Below, one piece after another: positions 1 through 6,068 of a stretch of 13,244 nt of DNA. The notes under the pieces were generated by a model that saw only the letters and a program-made list of their open reading frames with translations, made no database searches and was not told the origin of the DNA. Position 1 is the stretch's first letter; every line of letters begins with the position of its first letter. The position numbers and the translations under genes are program-made. The DNA lies in contig ONRO01000084.1 in the NCBI GenBank assembly GCA_900320235.1, forward strand, positions 1 to 13,244, given 5' to 3'. The DNA is from an uncultured Eubacteriales bacterium (GTDB lineage Bacteria > Bacillota > Clostridia > Oscillospirales > Acutalibacteraceae).

Positions 1-23
1 AATTAAAAGAAGTGAGTGCTTGT

Positions 24-449
24 ATGAATAACGGAACAGGTTATAAAACCAGACAAAGACAGGCAATACTGGATTTTCTGATTGAAAAGAAAGATGAACA
101 TGTAACAGTCGGAAATATCTCTGAGCATCTTGAAAAAGATGGCGTCAAGGTCGGAACAACGACGATATACCGTCATCTTGATAAACTGCTGGAGCAGGGT
201 CTGGTCAGAAAATATACGGTTGATGGAACAACATCAGCCTGCTTTCAATATGCAGACCAGACTGAGAAATGCATGGAACATTTTCATCTGAAATGCGAAA
301 AATGCGGTAAACTGATCCATCTTAATTGCAGCCGAACAGCCGAACTGTGCAGTCATATTTTTGATGATCATGGATTCAGGATAGATTATTTCAGAACAGT
401 ATTTTATGGTATATGCAAGGAATGTTCACAAGGAACGACGGAGGGATAA
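24..449 (+). CDS. zur: Fur-family metal-responsive repressor, probably the zinc regulator Zur
   Basis: A 141-residue Fur/Zur/PerR-type repressor, the usual length for the family. An N-terminal winged helix (about residues 8-70) includes the recognition-helix stretch GTTTIYRHLDKLLEQGLV (44-61). The C-terminal metal-binding and dimerisation half has HFH at 86-88 and two CxxC pairs, C91/C94 and C131/C134, which in this family hold a structural zinc. Family members bind DNA when loaded with metal. I call it Zur rather than Fur or PerR because znuA follows after only 3 bases, with znuC and znuB behind it; sequence alone does not settle the metal. I chose the ATG at 24 because an AGTGAG ribosome-binding-like stretch lies 7 bases upstream. 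A GTG at 12 in the same frame would add four residues but lies inside that stretch. The promoter and any Zur box lie left of the window. Fur-family identity is very sure; zinc specificity is likely. Confidence 0.88.
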   Translation: MNNGTGYKTRQRQAILDFLIEKKDEHVTVGNISEHLEKDGVKVGTTTIYRHLDKLLEQGLVRKYTVDGTTSACFQYADQTEKCMEHFHLKCEKCGKLIHLNCSRTAELCSHIFDDHGFRIDYFRTVFYGICKECSQGTTEG

Positions 450-452
450 TAA

Positions 453-1421
453 ATGAAAAAAATAACAGCACTTAAGATAACAGCAGTAATATTGACAGCA
501 GTAATGGTACTTGGCCTTTTCTGTGGATGTAAGTCCGAAAAAAGCAATGAGAAGAATGACGGTAAATTAAAGATAATTTCAACGATATTTCCTCCGTATG
601 ATTTTGCAAGACAGGTTGGCGGAGATAAAATAGATCTCAGCATGCTTCTGAAACCGGGAATGGAAAGCCATAATTTTGAACCTTCACCAAAGGATATAGT
701 AAATATTCAGGAATGTGACTTGTTTATATATGTAGGCGGTGAATCAGACGAGTGGGTAAAAACAATTCTGGAATCAAATGATAAAAAGCCGAAAAAGATA
801 ATCGCACTGACGGAATGTGTAGACACAGTTGAGGAAGCAACAGTTGAGGGTATGACTGCCGGTGAAGAAGAGAATGAGGAAGGTGATGAGAAAGAGTACG
901 ATGAGCATGTCTGGACATCGCCGAAAAACGCAATTACAATAACCAAAAAAATATCATCAGCAATGCAGGAGCTTGACCCCGGTAATAAAAGCATATATGA
1001 AGCCAATACAAATAAATATGCAAAGGAACTGACAAATCTTGATAACAAATTCCGTGAAGTAACTGAAAATGCAAAGACAAAGACAATGATATTCGGAGAC
1101 AGATTTCCTTTCAGATATTTTGCAGATGAATACGGACTTGGCTATTTTGCAGCTTTTCCGGGTTGTTCAGCTGAAACAGAACCAAGTGCTGCAACAATAT
1201 CATTTCTGATAGAAAAGACAAAAGAAAAAAAGATACCTGTTGTGTTCAAAATAGAGTTTTCAAACGGAAAGGTAGCTCAGACGATAGCAGATGCATCAGG
1301 TGCAAAGGTACTGCAGATGCATTCCTGCCATAATGTGGATGCCGACAGTATGAAAAACGGAGTGACATACATATCTCTGATGGAAGAGAATCTTAAAAAT
1401 CTTAAGGAGGCTTTGTCCTGA
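453..1421 (+). CDS. znuA: Zinc ABC transporter substrate-binding lipoprotein ZnuA
   Basis: A 322-residue cluster A-I (ZnuA/TroA-type) metal-binding lipoprotein that captures zinc outside the membrane and delivers it to ZnuB. It starts with a lysine-containing N-terminus, a hydrophobic segment (about 9-23) and a lipobox-like LFCGC, with C26 the probable lipidated residue. The mature part carries STIFPPYDFARQVGGD (43-58), the ligand-region motif SHNFEPSP with H73, and DEHVWTSP with H152. FGDRFPFRYFADEYGL (214-229) and LQMHSCHNV (287-295) are, from memory, typical of a clostridial subgroup. The loop before H152 (about 126-149) is strongly acidic and contains no histidine, unlike the His-rich loop of many ZnuA proteins. 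The start follows GGAGGG at 440-445 by 7 bases and lies 3 bases after the zur stop codon. Manganese specificity cannot be excluded, but the neighbours and family features favour zinc. Confidence 0.92.
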   Translation: MKKITALKITAVILTAVMVLGLFCGCKSEKSNEKNDGKLKIISTIFPPYDFARQVGGDKIDLSMLLKPGMESHNFEPSPKDIVNIQECDLFIYVGGESDEWVKTILESNDKKPKKIIALTECVDTVEEATVEGMTAGEEENEEGDEKEYDEHVWTSPKNAITITKKISSAMQELDPGNKSIYEANTNKYAKELTNLDNKFREVTENAKTKTMIFGDRFPFRYFADEYGLGYFAAFPGCSAETEPSAATISFLIEKTKEKKIPVVFKIEFSNGKVAQTIADASGAKVLQMHSCHNVDADSMKNGVTYISLMEENLKNLKEALS

Positions 1422-1422
1422 T

Positions 1423-2130
1423 ATGGAAGAGCTGATAAAATGTGAAAAGCTTGCATTTTCATATGAAAATGCAGATGTTATCAAAGATCTCAGCTTTACG
1501 GTAAGCAATGGTGATTATCTATGCATAGTAGGTGAAAACGGTTCTGGAAAAAGCACGCTGACAAAGGGCTTGCTCGGACTGAAATCTCCTGACAGCGGAA
1601 AAATAATCTTCGGAGAAGGATTAAAGAAGAATGAGATAGGATATCTTCCACAGCAGACACCTGCACAGAAGGATTTTCCGGCAAGCGTTTTTGAGGTGGT
1701 GCTATCAGGCAGGCTGAACAGCAGAGGTCTGAGGCCGTTCTATTCCAGGAATGATAAGATGATAGCCCACGATAATATAAGAAAGCTCGGAATAGAAGAT
1801 CTGATGAAACGCAGCTATCGTGATTTGTCCGGGGGTCAGCAGCAAAGAGTACTGCTGGCAAGAGCATTGTGTGCAGGCAGAAAGCTTATATTTCTGGACG
1901 AACCGGTCACAGGACTTGATCCGATAGTCACAGAGGAAATGTATCGTCTGATAGAAGAACTTAATAAAAAAGATAAGATAACAATTGTAATGGTGTCGCA
2001 TGATATTACATCAGCAGTAAAATATGCAACACATATACTTCATCTTAATTATGAAAAGAGCTTTTTCGGAACATCAGAGGAATATATGAAAAGTCCTCTT
2101 GGACAGTATTTTTTCAGTGATGCAGATTGA
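1423..2130 (+). CDS. znuC: Zinc ABC transporter ATP-binding protein ZnuC
   Basis: A 235-residue cytoplasmic ABC ATPase that powers zinc import through ZnuB. All core motifs are present in order: Walker A GENGSGKST (37-45), Q-loop LPQQ (75-78), ABC signature LSGGQQQR (135-142), Walker B LIFLDE (155-160) followed by the D-loop GLD, and the H-loop histidine H193 in VSHD. Its length is ordinary for the ZnuC/MntB group. The ATG lies one base after the znuA stop codon. The ribosome binding site AAGGAGG (1404-1410) lies inside the end of znuA, about 12 bases upstream, slightly longer than ideal spacing. Family membership is certain; the metal is assigned from the operon. Confidence 0.93.
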   Translation: MEELIKCEKLAFSYENADVIKDLSFTVSNGDYLCIVGENGSGKSTLTKGLLGLKSPDSGKIIFGEGLKKNEIGYLPQQTPAQKDFPASVFEVVLSGRLNSRGLRPFYSRNDKMIAHDNIRKLGIEDLMKRSYRDLSGGQQQRVLLARALCAGRKLIFLDEPVTGLDPIVTEEMYRLIEELNKKDKITIVMVSHDITSAVKYATHILHLNYEKSFFGTSEEYMKSPLGQYFFSDAD

Positions 2131-2180
2131 CCGGCAGTGAAAGCCTTAATAAAAAGAAAAATGATCCGGGAGATTATACT

Positions 2181-3011
2181 ATGATAAACGATATAATTGA
2201 AATGTTTCAGAATGACTTTATGATAAGGGCACTGATAGGTGGAATACTTGTTTCGCTTTGTGCATCACTGCTTGGAGTCACTCTTGTGCTGAAAAGGTAT
2301 TCAATGATAGGGGACGGTCTGTCGCATGTCGGCTTTGGTGCACTGGCGGTCGCATCTGCAATTGGTTCAGCTGCACCGCTTCAGATAGCAATTCCGGTAG
2401 TTGTGGCAGCAGCGTTCTTTTTACTGCGGTTAAGTGAAAACAGCAAGGTAAAAGGAGATGCTGCAATAGCCCTGATATCGACAGGTGCACTTGCAATTGG
2501 TATTACAGCTGCGTCAGTAAGTGGATTGAATACGGATATTAACAGTTACCTTTTCGGAAGCATAATTGCAATGGACGGCACAGATCTTATTTTCTGTTCC
2601 GTATTGTCATTTATAATAATAATTCTTTTTGTACTGTTCTATAATAAGATTTTTGCAGTAACATTTGATGAAAATTTTGCAAAGGCAACAGGCACAAAGG
2701 CAGGCATATATAATATGATAATAGCCCTGCTCACGGCACTTACAATAGTTGTAGGCATGAAGATGATGGGGTCTATGCTGATATCAAGTCTGATTATTTT
2801 TCCTGCGGTTATATCAATGCGTTTGTGCAGCAGATTTAAAACGGTGATAATAATGTCAGCGATGGTATCTGTACTATGCTTTATAACAGGACTAATAGCA
2901 TCATATTATTATTCTTCACCCACGGGGGCAAGTATAGTAATCGTAAATCTTATAGTATTGATTATAGCAGTAATAATAGGACGGTTTAAAAATAAAAGAA
3001 ATAAGACATAA
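2181..3011 (+). CDS. znuB: Zinc ABC transporter permease ZnuB (ABC-3 family)
   Basis: A 276-residue integral membrane protein of the ABC-3 family, forming the transmembrane channel partnered with ZnuC. It is made almost entirely of hydrophobic segments, consistent with seven to nine membrane helices. Family-typical stretches include LVLKRYSMIGDGLSHVGFGA near residues 35-55 and the later KMMGSMLISSLIIFPAV. The C-terminus is short and basic (GRFKNKRNKT). I chose the ATG at 2181 because GGGAG at 2168-2172 lies 8 bases upstream and the protein then begins like other family members. A TTG at 2127 in the same frame would overlap znuC by 4 bases and add 18 polar residues, but it has no ribosome binding site. 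The gene ends the operon just before a strong terminator. Confidence 0.92.
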   Translation: MINDIIEMFQNDFMIRALIGGILVSLCASLLGVTLVLKRYSMIGDGLSHVGFGALAVASAIGSAAPLQIAIPVVVAAAFFLLRLSENSKVKGDAAIALISTGALAIGITAASVSGLNTDINSYLFGSIIAMDGTDLIFCSVLSFIIIILFVLFYNKIFAVTFDENFAKATGTKAGIYNMIIALLTALTIVVGMKMMGSMLISSLIIFPAVISMRLCSRFKTVIIMSAMVSVLCFITGLIASYYYSSPTGASIVIVNLIVLIIAVIIGRFKNKRNKT

Positions 3012-3012
3012 A

Positions 3013-3057
3013 ATAAAAATGCTGTACTCCGGATTATCCGAAATACAGCATTTTTAT
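3013..3057. terminator. Bidirectional rho-independent terminator between znuB and the XRE gene
   Basis: A perfect 14-bp stem, ATAAAAATGCTGTA (3013-3026) paired with TACAGCATTTTTAT (3044-3057), encloses an inner CGGA-TTA-TCCG hairpin. A T-rich run closes the right arm, and the A-rich left arm reads as T-rich on the - strand. It sits between two convergent genes (stop codons at 3011 and 3063), so it probably ends transcription from both sides. Confidence 0.9.
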
Positions 3058-3062
3058 AATTT

Positions 3063-3464
3063 TCAGATGTTGTTATCTCTGTCGAGACTTGTGTTCATAA
3101 GGCTGTTGATCTCGTCATTGCGATACTTCATTTTCGTAGTCAGAAAATCTGAATATTCAACCAAATAAGAAAGTCCGATACCGTTGAGATTATTGATATT
3201 AAAAATAATTCTGTCTTTAAGTTCTTTATCCGATAATACCGGTTCAATATCAGTTTCCTTTATCTCAATTTGTGGACTGATTCCAAGCAGATAATCAATA
3301 GAAACATCAAAATACTTTGAAAGCTTCATCAGTGTTTCGCCGTTAGGAATTCCTCCGGCTTTCCATTTACTGATAATACCTGACGACAATCCGATCTCTT
3401 TTCCAACAGGATTTGGCTTTTTTCCCCTTTTTAAGCACAAGCTATAAAATCTTTCCCAAAACAT
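3063..3464 (-). CDS. XRE-family helix-turn-helix transcriptional regulator
   Basis: A 133-residue protein with an N-terminal Cro/CI-type (XRE) DNA-binding domain at about residues 4-61. It includes helix-turn-helix PVGKEIGLSSGIISKWKAG (19-37) and the family-typical tail TLMKLSKYFDVSIDYLLG (44-61). Residues 62-133 are polar with no motif I recognise and could mediate dimerisation or sense a signal. The ATG follows a GGGGG-containing ribosome binding site (GAAAGGGGGT on the - strand, core 3472-3476) with 7 bases between. It faces away from a large non-coding region, and its upstream DNA has inverted repeats suited to autoregulation. No phage or toxin gene is adjacent, so it looks like a stand-alone chromosomal regulator with unknown targets. 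Confidence 0.85.
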   Translation of the reverse strand: MFWERFYSLCLKRGKKPNPVGKEIGLSSGIISKWKAGGIPNGETLMKLSKYFDVSIDYLLGISPQIEIKETDIEPVLSDKELKDRIIFNINNLNGIGLSYLVEYSDFLTTKMKYRNDEINSLMNTSLDRDNNI

Positions 3465-3495
3465 CTGATAACCCCCTTTCGTTTTAAACTAAATA

Positions 3496-3524
3496 AAAGT
3501 AAAACAATAAAGTAGTTTTCTCAA
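3496..3524 (-). promoter_or_regulatory. Weak promoter candidate for the XRE gene with overlapping inverted repeat
   Basis: On the - strand, TTGAGA (3524-3519) and TACTTT (3501-3496) are separated by 17 bases and sit upstream of the XRE start at 3464. The boxes are only partial matches. An inverted repeat AAAAC-N9-GTTTT (3501-3519) occupies the spacer between them. A second small symmetric site, GTTTtAAAC, lies at 3481-3489. This arrangement would suit an autoregulatory operator, but that is inference. Confidence 0.35.
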
Positions 3525-3531
3525 AAAAGTA

Positions 3532-3560
3532 TTGACATTTTCAATCAGGTGAGATACAAT
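3532..3560 (+). promoter_or_regulatory. Sigma-A-type promoter on the + strand with no obvious gene downstream
   Basis: A perfect -35 TTGACA (3532-3537), a 17-base spacer and a -10 TACAAT (3555-3560). Predicted initiation is near 3567. The element diverges from the XRE gene. The first open frame downstream is only a few codons long, so any transcript would be a leader or non-coding RNA. Confidence 0.55.
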
Positions 3561-3845
3561 GTATAATAGAGTTTCAGTATCAAACATAAAAGAAATGATA
3601 AAAAGATAAATTTATAACAATCTTATCTGAATATATTTTAGCACATATTATAAGCAAATACAAGAGCTTTTTGGTTTTAGATTTAATAAAATAACTATAT
3701 TTTCGTAACTTTAGTATCATTATTTGCGCAAGGTGACCAATTAATTCAATAATTTTGATATATATTCACAATTATTCAGACTTTTTAATAATCAAAAACT
3801 CCTTTTAATATTGCGTAATATACTGACATATGATAAAATTAAATA

Positions 3846-3973
3846 GGATACAAACTGTTAGCATGTCTGTTTTTTGTGATTTAACAAAAATATCCCACTG
3901 TATGTATTGTGCATATAGTGGGAATGTTTATTTAAGCACAATAAATAGATTATAATATTATTATACAGACATG
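3846..3973 (+). ncRNA. Candidate structured RNA with a possible H-type pseudoknot
   Basis: No known RNA family was recognised. The sequence shows an outer 9-bp pairing CATGTCTGT (3862-3870) with ACAGACATG (3965-3973). Inside are a hairpin TTTTTGT/ACAAAAA (3871-3877/3884-3890) and an 11-bp hairpin TCCCACTGTAT/ATATAGTGGGA (3893-3903/3913-3923, one G-U pair). The 9-base loop of that hairpin contains TATTGTGC (3905-3912), which can pair over 8 bp with GCACAATA (3936-3943), forming an H-type pseudoknot. A further TATAAT/ATTATA hairpin lies at 3951-3965. A weak promoter-like TTGCGT-17-TAAAAT (3811-3839) would start transcription near 3846. AT-rich DNA forms hairpins easily by chance; the 11-bp stem plus the loop pairing is the least trivial part. 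The strand is uncertain. Confidence 0.3.
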
Positions 3974-4020
3974 AGCAGTGCGCGAGTATATTTTTTCAGA
4001 CTATTAAAGCCGTGAATAAA

Positions 4021-4080
4021 GGGTGCAGGGCAGCCCAAGAGCACTTCCTTCTGGCGCGTCACGCTGCCGGCACGCCGGGG
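4021..4080. other. GC-rich foldable block in AT-rich intergenic DNA
   Basis: 44 of 60 bases are G or C, in the middle of AT-rich DNA. Short stems are possible: GGGTGC/GCACTT (4021-4026/4041-4046) enclosing GGG-CAG-CCC, then GGCGCG-TCA-CGC(T)GCC (4053-4068), then CCGG-CACG-CCGG (4067-4078, overlapping the previous stem). There is no T-run after it, so it is not a standard terminator, and it lacks the T-box antiterminator consensus. It could be part of a structured RNA, a dispersed repeat or a remnant of foreign DNA. Confidence 0.5.
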
Positions 4081-4091
4081 TGAATTAATAC

Positions 4092-4120
4092 TTGACAAAT
4101 CAGATATAATATGATATCAT
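4092..4120 (+). promoter_or_regulatory. Promoter of the his cluster
   Basis: A perfect -35 TTGACA (4092-4097), exactly 17 bases, then -10 TATCAT (4115-4120). Initiation is expected near 4127, giving a leader of about 95 bases before hisZ. The -10 box lies inside the palindrome ATGATATCAT (4111-4120), which could be an operator. Confidence 0.75.
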
Positions 4121-4153
4121 GTTAATACGCTACCACTTTAATATGATAAAGTG
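4107..4153 (+). promoter_or_regulatory. Operator-like repeats over and after the his promoter
   Basis: The 10-base direct repeat TAATATGATA occurs at 4107-4116 (overlapping the -10 box) and at 4139-4148 (early leader). The two starts are 32 bases apart, close to three helical turns. The second copy lies inside a perfect 7-bp inverted repeat, CACTTTA-ATATGA-TAAAGTG (4134-4153), which could be a protein-binding palindrome or an RNA hairpin. A regulator of histidine synthesis is plausible, but I cannot identify which. Confidence 0.45.
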
Positions 4154-4221
4154 CAGTTAAGAATACGTATTTTCTTTAATTAATGGAAAAAACAGAAAAA
4201 ATACGCAGTGAGGTACTGATA

Positions 4222-5427
4222 ATGAAAAACTATTCAAAAATCACACCGGTAGGAACAAAGGATCTTTTGTTTGAGGAATGTCTTGCAAACAGAACTGTTT
4301 CTTCAATACTTGGAAATGTCTTTTCTCAGAGAGGCTTCTATGAAGTACTTACTCCGGGGATCGAATTCTATGATCTTTTTAAGGAAGAGCTTTCCGGTAT
4401 ACCAATGGAAGACATGTTCAAAATGAGTGATTTTAAGGGAAGACTGATGGTAGTAAGGCCGGACTCAACCCTTCCGATTGCCAGAATGGTAACTACAAGA
4501 CTGATGAATGAACGACATCCCATACGTCTTTATTATAACCAGAGAGTGTACAGATATAATCCCGGTCTGACAGGAAGAAGCAATGAGGTAATGCAGACCG
4601 GAATAGAGCTTATAGGAGCAAGCGGAAAACGAGCTGATCTTGAGACTATCACAACGGCTGTTGAAGCTCTGTCAAAATGTGTACCTGATTTCAGAATAGA
4701 GCTTGGCAATGCAAAATTTTTCAAAGCACTGGCAAGAAAGCTGCCGGTAAATCATGCACAGCGTGAGCAGATAAGACAGTATATTGAATTGAAGAACTAT
4801 TCTGCATTGAATTCTGAGCTTGATATGCTTGAGCAGACGCATGCTGTTGAAATGATAAGAAAGCTTCCCCGTCTTTTCGGCGGAGTAGAGGTTCTTGATG
4901 AGGCTATCACGATGTGTGAGGATGAAGCAGCGCTCAGATCACTTGAATATGTTCGTGAGCTCTATAATGATCTGACAAAGCTTGGCCTTGGTGACAGGAT
5001 AATGATTGATCTGGGACTTGTTCAGAGAAATGATTATTACAGCGATATTGTATTCAGCGGATATGTAATGGGTTCAGGTGAACCGGTACTTATCGGTGGA
5101 AGATACGATAAGCTTCTTGATAATTTTGATCGTCCGGCTGCAGCAATCGGTTTTGGAATAAATGTTGATGCACTTGCAGCAGTAATGATGAAAAGAGGAA
5201 ATGTGCCGGAGAAAAAAAGACCGGATATTCTCGTACATAGTGAAAAAGGTTATGAGATCGAGGCAATCAAGTACACAGGAACTCTTTTTGAAGCAGGAAT
5301 AAGCGGAGAAAACAGTGTATTTGAAACACTCGACGAAGCACTTGAATATGCAAGAAATACAGGGATAAGAAAACTGACAATAGTCGGTGATGAAATAAAG
5401 ACGATAGATACAGGAGTAGAAAACTGA
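4222..5427 (+). CDS. hisZ: ATP phosphoribosyltransferase regulatory subunit HisZ
   Basis: A 401-residue histidyl-tRNA-synthetase paralogue that joins short-form HisG to make the active, histidine-feedback-regulated first enzyme of histidine synthesis. Class II synthetase-like stretches are visible: the N-terminal TPVGTKDLLF (8-17), MVVRPDSTLPIARM (76-89), the motif-2-like YYNQRVYRYNPGLTGRSNEV (104-123) and a late GGRYDKLLDNFDRPAAAIGFG. It is read as HisZ, not HisS, because it directly precedes and overlaps a short hisG and its C-terminus does not look like a normal anticodon-binding domain. I prefer the ATG at 4222, preceded by GTGAGGT (4208-4214) at 7 bases. An in-frame ATG at 4183 would add 13 residues but has no ribosome binding site. 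The stop codon overlaps the hisG start (TGATG). Confidence 0.92.
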   Translation: MKNYSKITPVGTKDLLFEECLANRTVSSILGNVFSQRGFYEVLTPGIEFYDLFKEELSGIPMEDMFKMSDFKGRLMVVRPDSTLPIARMVTTRLMNERHPIRLYYNQRVYRYNPGLTGRSNEVMQTGIELIGASGKRADLETITTAVEALSKCVPDFRIELGNAKFFKALARKLPVNHAQREQIRQYIELKNYSALNSELDMLEQTHAVEMIRKLPRLFGGVEVLDEAITMCEDEAALRSLEYVRELYNDLTKLGLGDRIMIDLGLVQRNDYYSDIVFSGYVMGSGEPVLIGGRYDKLLDNFDRPAAAIGFGINVDALAAVMMKRGNVPEKKRPDILVHSEKGYEIEAIKYTGTLFEAGISGENSVFETLDEALEYARNTGIRKLTIVGDEIKTIDTGVEN

Positions 5428-6068
5428 TGAAACCATTAAGAATAGCACTTACAAAGGGAAGACTTGAAAAGGATACAGTAAAGCTTCTTGAAGCTGCCGG
5501 ATTTGATTGTACTGCTGTCAGAGAAAAGGGAAGAAGACTAATTCTTCCGATCGGAAACGGAGAAATAGAGGTTGTTCTTGCAAAGGCAGCTGATGTAATT
5601 ACCTATGTAGAAAACGGCGTATGTGATCTGGGTGTAGTTGGTAAAGATACAATAATGGAAAACGGCAGAAGCTTCTATGAAATACTTGATCTCGGATTCG
5701 GAAAGTGCCGCTTTGCACTGGCAGGAAAAAAGGGATTTGACTTTTTCTCAGGATATGATGCAAGAACAATAGCAACAAAATATCCTAATGTTACACGAAA
5801 TTTCTTTGAAAACAAGGGAATGGATATCAGGATAATAAAAATTGAAGGTTCTGTTGAGCTTGCACCGCTTCTCGGATTATCTGATGCAATTGTAGATATA
5901 GTAGAAACAGGATCGACACTTAAAGAAAACGGACTTGTGATTATTGAAGATAATGTTGCACCGATCTCTGCAAGACTGATTGCAAATTCAGCAAGCCTGA
6001 AGCTCAGAAAAGCAGAAATTGAAGATCTGGCAGATAAAATGGAAACAGAAAGGAAGAAAATGAATTGA
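5427..6068 (+). CDS. hisG: ATP phosphoribosyltransferase catalytic subunit HisG, short form
   Basis: A 213-residue enzyme that couples ATP and PRPP to give phosphoribosyl-ATP, the committed step of histidine synthesis. It starts LRIALTKGRLEKDTVKLLEA (4-23), as HisG proteins do. It has the family stretch DLGVVGKDTIMENG (67-80) and the PRPP-binding signature DAIVDIVETGSTLKENGL (153-170). It lacks the C-terminal histidine-binding domain of long-form HisG, which fits its dependence on HisZ encoded immediately upstream. Its ATG shares one base with the hisZ stop codon, and AGGAG at 5412-5416 lies 10 bases upstream, so the two are probably translationally coupled in matched amounts. Confidence 0.96.
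   Translation: MKPLRIALTKGRLEKDTVKLLEAAGFDCTAVREKGRRLILPIGNGEIEVVLAKAADVITYVENGVCDLGVVGKDTIMENGRSFYEILDLGFGKCRFALAGKKGFDFFSGYDARTIATKYPNVTRNFFENKGMDIRIIKIEGSVELAPLLGLSDAIVDIVETGSTLKENGLVIIEDNVAPISARLIANSASLKLRKAEIEDLADKMETERKKMN

Larger units (their letters stand above)
3465..4221. other. Long intergenic region between the XRE gene and hisZ
   Basis: About 750 bases with no protein gene I can support on either strand. From left to right it holds the upstream region of the XRE gene, a +-strand promoter-like element (3532-3560), very AT-rich DNA with no recognised feature (about 3570-3840), a foldable candidate RNA (3846-3973), a GC-rich block (4021-4080), and the hisZ promoter and leader (4092-4221). 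Frequent stop codons break all frames except a 33-codon GTG-initiated frame on the - strand (4062 to 3961), which lacks a ribosome binding site. Confidence 0.8.

Noticed and set aside
2127..2180. Longer znuB beginning at TTG 2127 and overlapping znuC by 4 bases
   Set aside because: There is no ribosome binding site and it adds a polar 18-residue tail not expected in the family; the ATG at 2181 has GGGAG at good spacing.
3961..4062. Small - strand protein of 33 codons inside the GC-rich block
   Set aside because: GTG start without a ribosome binding site, very short, and base composition explains the open frame; kept only as a note in the GC-rich block finding.
4021..4080. Signal recognition particle RNA on the - strand
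   Set aside because: The AGAAGGAAGTGC stretch only loosely resembles the SRP core, and the conserved flanking helix and loop sequences are missing.
4183..4221. Longer hisZ beginning at ATG 4183
   Set aside because: No purine-rich site precedes it, whereas the ATG at 4222 has GTGAGGT 7 bases upstream and gives the usual HisZ N-terminus.
4009..4221. Histidine T-box leader before hisZ
   Set aside because: No match to the T-box antiterminator consensus, no terminator hairpin with a T-run before hisZ, and the leader from the best promoter is only about 95 bases.
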